Positions 1 through 10,806 of a stretch of 64,000 nt of DNA are shown piece after piece. The notes under the pieces were generated by a model. It saw only the letters and a program-made list of their open reading frames with translations. It ran no database searches and was not told the DNA's origin. The DNA is taken from contig CAUYUJ010017656.1 in the NCBI GenBank assembly GCA_963575745.1, positions 72,001 to 136,000 on the forward strand, in the 5' to 3' direction. The DNA is from Prorocentrum cordatum. Taxonomy: Eukaryota > Sar > Dinophyceae > Prorocentrales > Prorocentraceae. Within the stretch, counting starts at the first letter, position 1. Each line of letters opens with the position of its first letter. The translations under genes and the position numbers were made by a program.

Positions 1-28
1 TGAACTCGTTCGCGAGGTACGGATCAAC

Positions 29-830
29 ATGACCACAGGCACTGTGACCCTATCCCAACAGGCCGCAGCACTGCAGCGCGGTCTGGGAGGGCTTGCAAGG
101 ACCATGACCATGGGAGAACCCTCTGGACTCGTTAACTTTGGCGTGAACATCGGCGGTCGCCATACTGACGGAGTCACCTACATCATGCTCCTCCTCAGCA
201 ATAAGTTTGGAAATCTAGAGGGGGGGATGCCAACTGAATGCAGGAACGACTCTCATCGAATTCCGCGTCCACGCGGCAGAGCGGATCGACCAGACGTTAG
301 CACGCTTTGAGATAGCACGCTTCGAGGCCGAGATTCGGGCTTCAAGATCTCCAACTTCCAGATCCTAACAGTCATCCGATTCAGAGCTCTGGGAGTGGGT
401 ACGTCGCGCGCCAACAGCTACTACAACCACTCAACCACCAATGCCAAGGACCCAGCAACAGTTTGACTCGCAACTAGAACGCACGAGGTCCCATGCTCAC
501 ATTGCTGAGCGAACCCTTGGCAACATTGGTGGTATATTTAGTCAAGGTCATCGCACCGAAACCTTTTCACACTGATACCAATGCAGGGCAACCTGCTACC
601 AACGTCTGGAACGATGATCCACAACCAACAGAAGCCACCACCTTATTAGCTCAAAATGGTGGCCAGCCTACGGGGTCGCAAGACTCTTGGGCTCGATAGC
701 AGGGGCCGTCGGCAACGGCGGCCCCTGCCCAAGCCACTGCCCTTGTAGGCTCGGCGGGGCGACCCGCCGAGTCTGAATTTGACTCTGGGACTGGCACCGA
801 CACTTCATCAGATGAAGGAACTGGTGCCCT
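29..830 (+). pseudogene. Gag-like N-terminal region, frameshifted
   Basis: The frame from 29 contains GGRHTDGVTYIMLLLSNKF and breaks near 235. The next frame carries LIEFRVHAAERIDQTLARFEIARFEAE-type helical sequence to about 330, and a third frame continues from about 440 with HIAERTLGNIGGIFSQGHRTETF. Joined, this resembles a helical Gag of a copia element, but no catalytic motif is expected or seen. The frame opened at 493 ends at 699. Two of the 14-nt hairpins lie here (583, 754). Assignment rests on position upstream of a knuckle and on family memory, so it is moderate. Confidence 0.45.
751..770 (+). repeat. Longest stem of the hairpin family, 8 bp with GCGA loop
   Basis: TCGGCGGG, GCGA loop, CCCGCCGA: a perfect 8-bp stem extending the 14-nt core at 754-767. 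Confidence 0.8.
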
Positions 831-843
831 AGATTACTCCGAC

Positions 844-1281
844 ATGCTTACGTATCTCACAGCAGAGCAACAGGCGCAGTGGTTATTTCTAGGAAACCAG
901 AAACGTAAACGCCGCTGGAGACGTGCCATGAAGAAACCAGTTCGCAAGGCACGACGCGCTGTCCGACGGGCGTTCAGAGCAAAGGGCAAGGGCAAGGGTA
1001 GAGGCAAACGACGGCGACTACATGGCAGAGGAATGTTGGCATTCTTGGCATCCCTTACTGGACCGCAATACGAAGAACTAGTCCAGGGAACGGGTAGAGG
1101 CCGCAGGCGCACCTCAGGAAAGGGCGTTGGACGTCGGGGTAACCCGAGAGATGCCAATGGGAAAACCATGGAACGTGATATTTGCCATAGCACGCAACAC
1201 TTCCGTCGTGAGTGCCCCCACGGCGATGGGAGAGGCAGGGGTCCGTCGATACATGTGGCGCAACCCGATTCGGACATTTAG
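844..1281 (+). pseudogene. Gag basic region with a CCHC-type zinc knuckle
   Basis: A 145-codon open frame. Residues about 18-70 are extremely basic (KRKRRWRRAMKKP, then KGKGKGRGKRRR), suiting nucleic-acid binding. Near residue 110 it reads ERDICHSTQHFRREC, which matches a retroviral CCHC knuckle (C-x2-C-x4-H-x4-C) except that the first Cys has been replaced, so zinc binding is probably lost. The hairpin at 1134-1147 encodes part of RRGNPRDA just before the knuckle. The frame ends at 1281 and coding potential continues in another frame. The opposite-strand open frame is a shadow of the biased composition. Confidence 0.55.
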
Positions 1282-1344
1282 TAGGTCGATTGGGAGAGGC
1301 CATTAGCCGAACCCGGAGACGCCCCCACTGCCGCCGCCCACTTC

Positions 1345-2537
1345 ATGGCCGCCCGGCATCTAAGCGCCAGCGTGTCCCTCGAGAGATATGCCGACGAGCT
1401 CTTCGAGGAGATCTACGTTGGCCGCGACGAGATCAACCTGGCGGACTGGTGGGGCATTCCCATCGCAGGGCAACCTGCACAGATTGAGTTCGTCGAGGAT
1501 TTCCACGCGCCCGCCGATTCGGACCACGACATGGCGGGGGCACCCGCGGACTCTGATGCTACAATACCAGCAACAGTGGAGGAGCTACACGTGATGCTCC
1601 AGCCGCCGGCCATTGGCAATCCGATATACGGAGAAACATACGACGACGACCCTCTGCGGGGAAACCCGCGCGACGCTGGTGACTTTGTCCGAACGCATTC
1701 AATATGAAGTTCGACATAACAAAGGCGTTCACTTCACCTTCGCAGCACGCGACCCGTCTACGAGCCGCCCAGTTTGGAGGCGGGCGCATCGTCAAGATGA
1801 CGACGAAGACGATTGGGGAGCTGGGAGTCATCACCCGCAGCGCCATGGTCGGAGTCTTTCGCGCGGGCACTCACGCGCCCGTTCTAGCGGCGCACAGCCC
1901 CCACATCCCCCTGGCACGAGGACCCCAAGGACCCCACCTAGAGGGGAACGCTCGCGGGGAAGCCCGCCTCAGAAGGAGGGTCGGCCAGGCGAGCCCGAAG
2001 GCCACGGCATACAGCGCCTCGTCAGCTACGAAGATCATGGGCTGGCTCGCCAATTTCTCAGAATCAACCACGCAGTACTGGCTCGACGAAGGCTGGACCG
2101 AACACGACATCCGCCACTGGTATTCACTTCGCAATATTACGCGGGGCGACGATGGCTAGATGGCGCGTGCGAACGGAGGTTTCGGAACGAAGTCGGCCGC
2201 TACGCTTGCAAGAAGGGACGCAAAAAGGTCCACTATTCAGGGCCGAGAAGAATACGCGTGCCAGGTCTGCAGCTGTGAACATTTTGCAGACCACAGACCC
2301 GCATGTCCGATGGGGCGTCTTTCAAGGAGCCCTAACTTTGAGAAGACACCGTGGGTCTGGTCTCATGGAGATAGTTTGGGTCGCAAGGTGGATCCGACTA
2401 ACCATCCTCCTGGGCAATGCTTGACCAAGGCTGATTACCGGCCGATCACCGAAGACGAGGCAAAACTCAGTGAGCAAAGGTGGAAGGAACCTCGGCAACC
2501 ACCACCGCCTCAAGCGATACACTGGAGGATATCATGA
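1345..2537 (+). pseudogene. Gag/pol spacer with acidic segment and second Cys/His knuckle
   Basis: Three overlapping frames carry the signal. 1345-1707 is acidic (ERYADELFEEIYVGRDE, then repeated PADSD). 1613-2278 is Arg/Pro/Ser-rich, ending in RRFRNEVGRYACKKGRKK. 2160-2537 contains CQVCSCEHFADHRPACP, a Cys-x2-Cys...His...Cys cluster typical of a Gag-type knuckle. Hairpin copies at 1465, 1534, 1656 and 1954 interrupt or encode AGQPA, AGAPA, RGNPR and RGSP. No enzymatic domain is visible. I infer a nucleocapsid-like or linker function. Confidence 0.4.
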
Positions 2538-3731
2538 CATGATGGCTGCGGCATCACCTGCGGGGCAACCCGCTTCTCTTTTCCGATGGACGATACAAGG
2601 GCTGACGACCCTGTCCGCGCTGAGGCAGTTGACCCTACTGCTACTGTCATGATTCAGAATACACCTACAGCAGCGAGTCAACCCATGCGAATTTGGACAT
2701 CACCCAACCAGTGATGGGGGACATGGACTTAGCGCCTGGTACACTGGTGTCGTATCATACCAGATACATGGATGGTTAGGCATCAAAGTATTGTGTAAGC
2801 TGGACGATAGGCACTATCAGTTGGCCATTCAAGGCAGGCCCTAAGATCAAGAACATGCCACTTTACAAGTCAAAAAGGATTCCTACCCCAGAGAGATCTC
2901 CATCGAGAGATGCGGGGGAACCTGCGGCGCCAACAAATGCGGGGACACTCGCTGAGGAACCGCCCAGGATCCCAAATCCCCCGAAGAAGCGATCTGAGAA
3001 GGATGTCGATCTATCCCCCTCACCAAGTACGCCAAGGTCACCAAGTCCAGCATCACCTAAACGCAAGAGGAGGACCGGTCCTGTGGAGGCCGACTCTGGA
3101 AGCAACAGGCCACAAAGGTCTGCGGGGAAACTTGCTTACAGACGGCACTCCAGGGGGCCGGCAGCGGCCGCAGCAGCATCAGCGTTCCAAGGCAGCACCA
3201 CCCCCACGCCGAAGGAACCCGCATACTTGCGCGGCCCAACTCTTCGCAAGATCCACACGGGAACTGGCTGGGCGCTATCGCTGCGAGATGAGGGTGAGCG
3301 GTCACTGCAGACTACATCAAAGGCACCAGAAGCTGCTCCGAAGATCACCGGATGCCCACTACGACACCCGCGAAAAGAAGAAGGCATCTGAGAGTGCATG
3401 CTCATCTGCAGCGCCCGCCGCGGCTGCGACCCCTGCAAGGACACCTGCTGAACCGCCCTCTGCGTCCGCGGGGTAACCTGCTGCTACCACTGAACTGGTA
3501 GAAGGAAGCAGGCGATTCCGCGAACCCCTGGGAACCCTGAACCAGATGAGGCCACGCCAGCCCACAGGCCCCATGCTTCTGACGGCCCCGACCTTCCGAT
3601 ACAGGGCGGTGCAATGTAACGCAGAATAAACCGCCACACACGCTGATAAAGATGCTCTTGACCGCCAGCGCGTCTGCAATATCTCGCGGAAAGAACCTGC
3701 CCTTAGCTTCAACACCGAGGAGAACCACTTA
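2538..3731 (+). pseudogene. Low-complexity Pro/Ser/Lys linker of the polyprotein
   Basis: The longest open piece is 2855-3391 (178 codons), rich in Pro, Ser, Lys and Arg (KRIPTPERSPSRDAGEPAAP, then SPASPKRKRRTGP). A second frame, 2910-3476, ends at the TAA inside the loop of the hairpin at 3468-3481. Six hairpin copies lie in this stretch (2560, 2912, 2939, 3122, 3435, 3468), and a decayed one at 3686-3700. No domain is recognised. It probably links the Gag-like and KptA-like parts. Confidence 0.35.
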
Positions 3732-4585
3732 GTGCAGATACTGCGCGATGCGCACGTCAGCACGAGGCCCCCGAGCGAACACGATAAGCGTTGTTGCTCG
3801 GAGTGGCTCACTACAGCCATTCGGCACAAGCCATTTCACCACGACAGGCTCTCTGACCGGTTTATCAGCTGCACCACCTCGCACGACGAGTTCAACGGCC
3901 GGGTGGGCCTCGGAGACCCGCTGGAAAATGGGCCGCCGGAAAACCACGAGCATTGGCACACTCATCATCTGGACGTCATCAAGAAACGCCTCCGAGGCCG
4001 GCGCTGGGCATACCAAGCAGCGGCCGTGCTCAACCTCTGCGGGACGTTCGACAGCAACTCCAGCATGCAGAAGAACCGACTTCTGGTGAACATGCTCAAG
4101 TTCTGCGGGGAAACCCGCCCGACGTACTTCTTGCGTCTCAGCAACGGACACAGCAATCCAGGCATCAGATGTCCAGAACCTTTTTTTTTCTGGTAACGGA
4201 CCTGAACGAGCCGGGAGCGCCATGCTACTTCATCCACGCTACGCAATGGCTGAACGTCCCGAACATATTACACGTTGGTTTGTCTTGCCGCAGTGGGGAC
4301 ACTGCCAAGGGGAAACGCAGGCAGATGATTCACGGATGCCCATACTTACCTGGCGATGGGTGGACTCAATCAGGCCTGCGGATGGAGTCCGAAGTTTTGA
4401 TCATGGTGAGCCTCAAGAATCTACTTCGCGACAGCATCCCAGTTTGGCGGTCTGCCAACGACATCGTCATGACGTAAGGTATCAAAGGCAGGATTCTGCC
4501 AACCCACATTGTTAAATTTCTTGGCGTTACTCCTAACAATGTTCCATGCAAATATGATCGAGTTGGGCAGGTTTGGGTCAACGAA
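3732..4585 (+). pseudogene. KptA/Tpt1-like RNA 2'-phosphotransferase domain
   Basis: KptA/Tpt1 enzymes remove a 2'-phosphate from RNA by transfer to NAD+, classically the last step of tRNA splicing. The family landmarks appear here in order and at plausible spacing: an LRHxP-like IRHKP (about 3816-3830), RLSNGHS matching the R-x-x-QGHS block (about 4134-4154), FIHAT matching HGT (about 4229-4243) followed by WLNVPNILHVGL, RRQMIH matching R..IH (about 4319-4336), SEVLIMV, and SANDIVMT with GIKGRILP. The residues equivalent to the catalytic Arg-His-Arg-Arg set seem present. The length of about 260 residues suits the family. Breaks are a frame change at a run of nine T (4181-4189) and an in-frame TAA at 4475-4477, after which the same frame stays open to 6118. 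It lies between the Gag-like part and a RING-like part. This is motif-based; a profile search would decide. Confidence 0.6.
4290..4305 (+). repeat. Unrelated-stem hairpin with GNRA loop
   Basis: GCAGTG, GGGA loop, CACTGC: a perfect 6-bp stem with a GNRA loop but a stem sequence outside the main family, lying in the KptA-like coding segment. Confidence 0.65.
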
Positions 4586-6118
4586 TTGCATCTTCAAGAC
4601 AACCAGCAGGGCAACCTGCACCGTTCAAACCCGTTACCACATGAATATTATGAGCATCCATACGATACTTCAACATTGAAAGGATTGATTGTGCCTAGGA
4701 CTCCCTACAACCTCAAGGTCCCTGTCTCGACACCTGCGGCGGAGGTAAAGCATGCCTGTGTCTTCATGATGCAAGAGGTGTATCAAGCGGGGACACCTGC
4801 GGGAGGCTCGGATGGGTCATGGATCCAAGCTCAGAGCGCTGACCTGTCTGGCATGACATCCAGCGGAGTCACGCTGAACGACGGACTGCACGCGAGCGTC
4901 CCGCGGCGCAATCAAGCACGGCAGTTGCCGGCACCTGCGGGGCCACCCGCCGCACTCGCACTCATGAGCAGGGCCACGACCCCAGTCGGCACTCCGCAGA
5001 GCGCCGGGAGCACCAACAGTCTGCAGGCCAGACTCCACAGCATCAGGATGGATCTTCAGCTCAAAAAGGCCTTGCAAGCTACATCGCCATTTGCATATCC
5101 ACGCGCTGCTGCGGGGCAACCTGCAATTGCAGACCAGGAGTCTGCCCAGAGGGCCGAGAGCCTATTGGGGCAGCAGCAGTGGATGCACAGGCAGATGCGT
5201 GAGGCTATGGAAAACATGAAGCGGGACGGCATTGACCTCCCGAACGCCGACTGGACTCCACCCTGGGAGTACGTTCCAGACGTGAATCCCTCACCTGATC
5301 ATCCTAAGAGATATGGATACACACCAGCATTCTTTAGTCACCCGACGTACGATCCGACGGCCGCTGAAAGGCTTGTTGCACCGCCTATGAAGGCGCCTCT
5401 GTTTCCTGATTATTACGCTCAGGAGACTGGCATTCCTCGGGTCGGCATTCAACCCGAGAACCCGCACGTTCGGGCAACGGCCGATGGCTTCTATCGGCCC
5501 CAGTTCACGCGGGGAGCCGGATGCGAATCCGGCATCCCAGGCCAGGTGCCCCACTACGGGTACCCAGCAGCTCCCATGGACCAGGAGGTCAATCATCGCG
5601 GCCCAGAGCTGGTGGCACCCACGTCTATGGGAGAGCTGCGCCCCGAGATCTTGGCCATCCACGAGGCGCCGCAAGCCAACCTGTCAATGCAACCGTCTCG
5701 CCAACGACGCAATCAGGAGCGACAGCTACGCCGCACGATGAACCGCGCGGGGACACCCGCTGCTCCTACAGCCGCGGGGCAACCCGCCAAGAGCCTATCA
5801 GCAGCGGTTGCGATGGGATCAATGCCTGCGGGGCCACGAATGGCACTTGCCTTACCACCGAGTCGGCATGAGATGGGAGAATCCACACTTGATCGACAGA
5901 CGCGCGTCAGGCCATCGGCAACGCCACCGATCATGAGCGACGGTGATGTTTCTGAATTTGCCATCTGCTTGGAAGAGTTTGCATGCCACGTCAAGGTGTG
6001 GCGGCCTCAGTGCGGTCATATATGCCATGCGCAGTGCTGGGGTCGCGTGGCGCACGCACACGTGGAGCAATGGCTGGAAGGTGCACCGAATGAGGTACCA
6101 TGCGCTGCAGAGGCGTAG
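4586..6118 (+). pseudogene. Linker plus RING-H2-like finger, 510-codon open frame
   Basis: This is the longest open frame in the element and continues the frame of the KptA-like domain after one stop. The first 420 residues are Pro/Ala/Gln-rich, with AGTPA, AGPPA, AGQPA pentapeptides encoded by hairpin copies. Near the C-terminus it reads FAICLEEF, then CGHICHAQCWGRVAHAHVE, then VPCAA. The CGHxxHxxCW core is typical of RING-H2 E3 ubiquitin ligase fingers. The usual first Cys (CxIC) is Phe here, and the last CPxC pair is cut by the frame end, so zinc binding is likely impaired. A role in ubiquitin transfer is inferred from fold only. Confidence 0.5.
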
Positions 6119-6776
6119 GCCCCATCACAGCTGAGTTTCATTATGCCCTTGCTGGGGAGCAAACCGTAGCGGATCGACACGAAGAAATACACCTCGTGGC
6201 AAATGAACTCAGAGCCTCCGCGAAGAGCTGAACCGTATCACGGCGATGATGACAGGCCACCAGAGCCACCACGGCCGCTGCAGAGCCACCAGCTGCATCT
6301 GCGGGGGGGCCTGTTACATCGGCCTATGTGTGGCAGAATCCAACAGCCACGATGCCAGCCACTGGAGTGCAAATGCTTCTGGTAGCCGAATCAGCAGCTG
6401 CTGCAGGGACACCTGCCGCAACGACGCCAGCGGGGCTGCCTGCCAATGAGGCATGGCTGAGGCGTATAGAGAGATCCACTGGAGCAAGCACGCACTGGCT
6501 TCGCACGCCATGTGGCAGCGCGCGGGGAAGCCCGCTACGCACGCGCAGAACCGAGAGCCCAGCGAGTGCGCGCAGCGGTGCCAGTGCCATATCTGAGCGT
6601 GACATGCTACACACGGTCTGACGGCCCATACAGATGGGCAGACAGCCGCGCGTGCTGACGAGGACACCTTTGAGAACATTCCACTGGCGGAGCAGCGGCC
6701 CCATCGATATAACGAGTGCCCGTCTTCATGGACCTTCCAGAAGCATCCGATCACAGAAGAAGAAGCCAGGGGGTAC
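6119..6776 (+). other. Interdomain stretch without recognised domain
   Basis: Short Ala/Pro/Ser-rich frames such as 6328-6621 continue the polyprotein style. Hairpin copies at 6403, 6430 and 6532 encode AGTPA, AGLPA and a RGSP variant. No motif was identified. Confidence 0.4.
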
Positions 6777-7440
6777 ATGGACGTCTTTACATGTATGACG
6801 GGGGGCCAGTGGGAGTTGGATCACAGGCGCCGCAAGGGCACGCACGGCACAACCCTGGCCGCTGTACGGGGCATATGCGGTGAACGACATGAGTTAGCCT
6901 TGACAGCGAACAGTGGAACCATGGTGGATGGAATGCTGATTATTATGTTGGACATTGCTTTAAAATCATTGGTTTGACAACTGCACGGGCATTCGAGCGA
7001 GCTCCACGCTCCCATGGACACGACGTCAACAAGCTGGATCTGACAAGGAGGATGTATGTGTCTGGGGTGGGGCATGGCGCCGCCGTTTGCGACAAGTCGA
7101 TGCATTGCTAATTTGCGCGCAAGGAAAGGGGCGACTCCGCGGAGACACCCGCCATTGCCAGGTGCGACACATACTCAGCCAACGTGGCAGAGGGATCTAG
7201 CGAGAATATCCTTGCAATCCTGGGCTTAAGGAGCATGTCAAACATGCGCGCTATCTTGATCCTTGAACAGGGACATGAGAAGATGATCATCCCAGGTACA
7301 GACATGTGCAGGCTCCTCCTTGGAAAAGGCGCCAGGGTGCTGGACTTGGCCAAGACACCGCCAGGGCACTTGGCAGTTAAGGTCGACGAGTACGGGGTCG
7401 CAACAGAGGCCAATGGCTCGACGGCGTTTACTGTCACAGT
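6777..7440 (+). pseudogene. Degenerate retropepsin-like (aspartic protease) segment
   Basis: The frame from 6777 contains WELDHRRRKGTHGTTLAAV and then NSGTMVDGML, where a D-[ST]-G catalytic triplet would be expected, but the middle residue is missing. After a frame change it reads LTRRMYVSGVGHGAAVCD (7052-7093 for the core), then in the same frame ILILEQGHEKMIIPG and LAVKVDEYGVATEANGSTAFTVTV to about 7440. Glycine-flanked beta-type blocks and position before the integrase suit a retroviral-type protease. The lost triplet and a stop at about 7109 make it inactive. The assignment draws on memory of related elements and is moderate. Confidence 0.45.
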
Positions 7441-8112
7441 CAACCTTCAGTGCGAGGAGACACCCGTACTCATCAAGGAGGCCCCAGATGTGGAGCCGAC
7501 GGTGGGGCAACCTGCACCCAGCGATGCGGGGGCACCCGCCCCTAACGATGCTCACACATATGATGTCCCAGAACACAAGGGGCATCAGTCACTCCATCAA
7601 CGAGGAGACGCTTTCTTACACGATCCAGTCTATGGTGAACAACACCCTCAAGACCTGGCATCGCAGGAATACGCTACATGGGAACAGCCCCACGCCTGCC
7701 GATCAGGACTTCGCCTCGCAGAACTTGCAGGCAAAGATCTGTCGGGCCATCTATGAGGAGGGCAGCGAGCGGGCGCCGCCCGACGACACCGCGGGGCAAC
7801 CTGCTGCAGCGAGCGACACAGCCGAGAACTCTAACATTTTTATTTCGAGCAGTGGTTCGGGGGCCCAGGGCACGGGCGCCTGGACGCCCCCATCGCTCGA
7901 AAATGAGCGACGGGGGCAGGCGCGCGCCATGGCCACCTCGCGCTTGCCCAGACAGGCCAAACACTGAGGTGCTGTCTTCAGGCGCGGGGACACCTGCATA
8001 CTTTTCCCAGGCGCCGGCTGTGCGCGCCAGGGACAGCGGCGGACCCGGCTCTGCGGCTGCCGCAGAAAAAGAAAGCTCATCTCATAATTATCACCCGAGC
8101 CCTTGTTATTGA
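7441..8112 (+). pseudogene. Polyprotein continuation after the protease-like segment
   Basis: The frame 7184-7756 overlaps 7320-7967 and 7678-8112. Recognisable peptide is mainly linker: VGQPAPSDAGAPAPND, and NLQAKICRAIYEEGSERAPP. Four hairpin copies lie here (7502, 7526, 7791, 7984). No enzymatic signature is seen. Confidence 0.35.
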
Positions 8113-9060
8113 AGATCTACGAACAGCTGGCGCTGAACTCCGAGCTCGAGGGTACATGCGTGGTCGTATTGCACACACTGAGGTTATGACCACAGTACTT
8201 GGGTGGCTTACTATCAAGGGATTACCAACTACTGTGGGTGGCAACGCCCGCTGACTGGCACTCACGATTGCCTGGAAAGCTGGCGGGTCCACATTATCGA
8301 CGTATCCAAAATCTTATGACCGTCGATTGTACTTGTGGGACCTCCCGGATATTTTTGGAAATTCGGTCCTCGACGCGGTAATATTGAAGGTTTAGGTTTG
8401 CAGGTCATGCGTTTGCGACGTTGCCACTTCGGTCTGAAGTTCGCCCGTTCAAGTCGCTCACCGAGCAGATCATACCTGCAGGTGGAAACCACCTACACGC
8501 GCATTCCGACCAACCTGTGGACATGTATATGCCAGACTGCAGGGATCCCGCGCAACACGCAGAGCATGAGTGAGATTAGTATGGCCAGGGCGCCCAGAGG
8601 GCGGAATGGCGAAACAAAACACTTGCTACCATGGCTGCATGGCTAATTGCTCAAATAAATTACCACAAAACCAAAAAATGCTGCGCACCTCAGCGCACAC
8701 ACACGAGTGCACACAGGAGCTCGGATTTACGTCCAGTCTCCTAAGAATGGCCCTCAATGGGATCATGTGGTACGCCGGGTGAAACTCGACGACAGTACTA
8801 TTATAATGGACATTCAGGTTCAAGATCAATCTACCGGGTATAATTACAATGCACCTCTACCAAGCTGCGTGACGAACAGTCGTACTCGATTGTACTGGGA
8901 GCCTCCGGCGCCAGTGCTGCTCAGAAACGAGGGACAGCGACCACGCCCAAGGCGGGTTACGACCGTCGTTGACGATCGTCTTTCCCCCCCTCGATTAAGC
9001 TCGGCCGCGCGCTACCCCCTATTCCCGATGTTCCGACACTTACTTCCCCCGATACTGAAC
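8113..9060 (+). other. Heavily decayed part of the retroelement
   Basis: Many stops in all frames. Short runs such as LRARGYMRGRIAHTEV and YPKSYDRRLYLWDLPDIFG suggest old coding sequence. There is no GCGGG-type hairpin, but a perfect 6-bp inverted repeat sits at 8480-8494. Confidence 0.3.
8480..8494 (+). repeat. 6-bp hairpin with AAA loop
   Basis: AGGTGG, AAA, CCACCT: perfect arms in the decayed stretch of the element. Confidence 0.6.
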
Positions 9061-9075
9061 AACAACAGACAGCAT

Positions 9076-9982
9076 GACCACCAACGGATGCCCTGATCGA
9101 GCAAAAGGAAGAGCAGAAAGCTGATAAAGAAGCCGGCATCAAGCCACGCAAGATACCTAAACTAGTCGAAGACGGCAGCGGCAACTGCGGCGAGGACCTG
9201 AAGGGCCTCGGGCGTGGCGCCTACTACACCGACGTTCCCCCAGACACCGACAGTGACGACGATGAGGAAACCTTCATCACGCTACCCGCGGGGTTACCGT
9301 CGGATACACATGCCGATGTGTTTCCCATAATCCCAATCTTGTGCTACGGACGACATAACAAGGTAGACATGCTGGAATTATGTGGAGGTAATGGGGGAAT
9401 GTCGCAGTTAGCCTTCAGCCGAGCTTTATCCTCAGGTGGAAACCTCGATGAACGTTCCTATGTTGACCTTGGATACAAGGAAGGCCAGGACGCAGTTATG
9501 CAATCCTTGGATGTGTGCTTCGTCAACGTAGTTATACTACAACCGAGCTGCAGAACGAATGGACCGCCGTCCTACTTAAATCCTGAAGTCAACTACGGCA
9601 CGTGGCATGAACACCACAACGAAGGCCTTCCACACATCAAGTTATGTGGAAGAGCTGCCGCACGTCAAAGTGACCCCCGACGGTTTTACCTACGAGAACA
9701 ACCGGTGGGTATTTGGGTCGACGAAATACCACCATGGACTACGTTAGCCAAACGCGAGGCATTGACCAATGTACTACGGGTCTTCGTGACCCCCATGGGG
9801 CATTAATACGCAAACTTAAAGAGATAATGGCCAACCACCGTCTTGCTGAAACCCCTCGAGATGAAACGGCGCACGGGCCATCATCAGCACGCCTCAGTTT
9901 GCAACAAGGAACTGGCCAGGGCAGCCGAAACTATTCCGAAGATGCAGTCCGTCTTTGTCGAAGTAGTTCAACTTGCACATGA
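9076..9982 (+). pseudogene. Methyltransferase-like segment of the pol region
   Basis: After an acidic Lys/Glu/Asp linker (about 9095-9280), the frame 9318-9806 reads MLELCGGNGGMSQLAF, resembling the glycine-rich SAM-binding motif I of C5-cytosine methyltransferases, and VILQPSCRTNGPPSYLN, resembling the motif IV region (ILxPxC). Spacing is about 60 residues. It continues with LPHIKLCGRAA and GIWVDEIPPWTTLAKRE, then shifts frame to 9713-9982. Copia elements of dinoflagellates commonly carry this block (recalled). Whether it ever methylated DNA is unknown; a Rossmann-like remnant is the safest reading. Confidence 0.4.
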
Positions 9983-10065
9983 CATGTTCCTAGTAAATCT
10001 TCACCCCTTTTCATGATCATCCTCATTCATCTTCCGTTCTCGTCACAAACATACGAGGATTCGAC

Positions 10066-10806
10066 TTGGATGACCCTACTATCCGTCGGCACCCCGACGG
10101 ATCGATCATGAGATCACCCCGAGGAGGGTGGGGGGGTCCAGCACGCGCGGACAACGTCAACATGTATTCCCCTTCACACGGTAGGAACTCTAAACATTGC
10201 AGATGGTACGATAAGGAAGATTACCACTGGGAGTGTCCAAGCTGCAAGAAGAACCATCGTCTGGCTAAACCTGCTCACTTACTTACGCCTGGCAAATGCA
10301 AATTTGCCAGATCGTGGAAGCTGCCTGACAACCACAAAGGAGCTTCCGGCTCCTGCCAAACCGGCAGCACCACCACCTGCGACGGCAGCAGCATCCGAGG
10401 CACCAGTCGCCCAACAATTTGCGCGGCTACGAGCTCCGAGGCCTGGCTCCAGAGCTGGACCAACAGCAGGTGCCAGCAGCCACGACATCACGGCAGGCAG
10501 ACATGCCGCTGAACTGGCTGAGGGGCAACCTGCCTCGAGGGGAGCCGGCAGCTCGGACGATCACAGACGACTACCACAAGTAGTGGCCAGACTAGGCCGA
10601 CAGCAAGGAGGGGAGCCACCTCCACCACCACCTGCGGGTGACCCTGCTGCTTGTCCAAGACACCCAGTCTGGTCAAGGTTCGATGTACAGATTTGTCTAC
10701 AGAACCTACGCAGCCTTGATCCAAGCGTGGTAACACGCGCGTTGCGAAAACTGCACTCACGGTGGTTCCACGCCAAAGAGCCTAGGATGAGACTCATCTT
10801 AGCCTA
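10066..10806 (+). pseudogene. Ala/Pro-rich linker upstream of the integrase
   Basis: The frame 10066-10512 holds CPSCKKNHRLAKPAH, a C-x2-C...H cluster, and the frame 10304-10807 is Ala/Pro/Gly-rich before ending in RALRKLHSRWFHAKEPRMR. That last block looks like the start of an integrase zinc-binding region. Hairpin copies are at 10520 and 10634. Decayed by frame changes. Confidence 0.4.

Noticed and set aside
834-1277. Minus-strand 147-codon frame opposite the Gag basic region
   Set aside because: It mirrors the biased codons of the plus-strand gene and has no motif of its own.
2141-2155. Further decayed micro-hairpins (2141, 5508, 5828, 9288)
   Set aside because: The left arm and loop fit but the right arm does not pair; left out of the 34.
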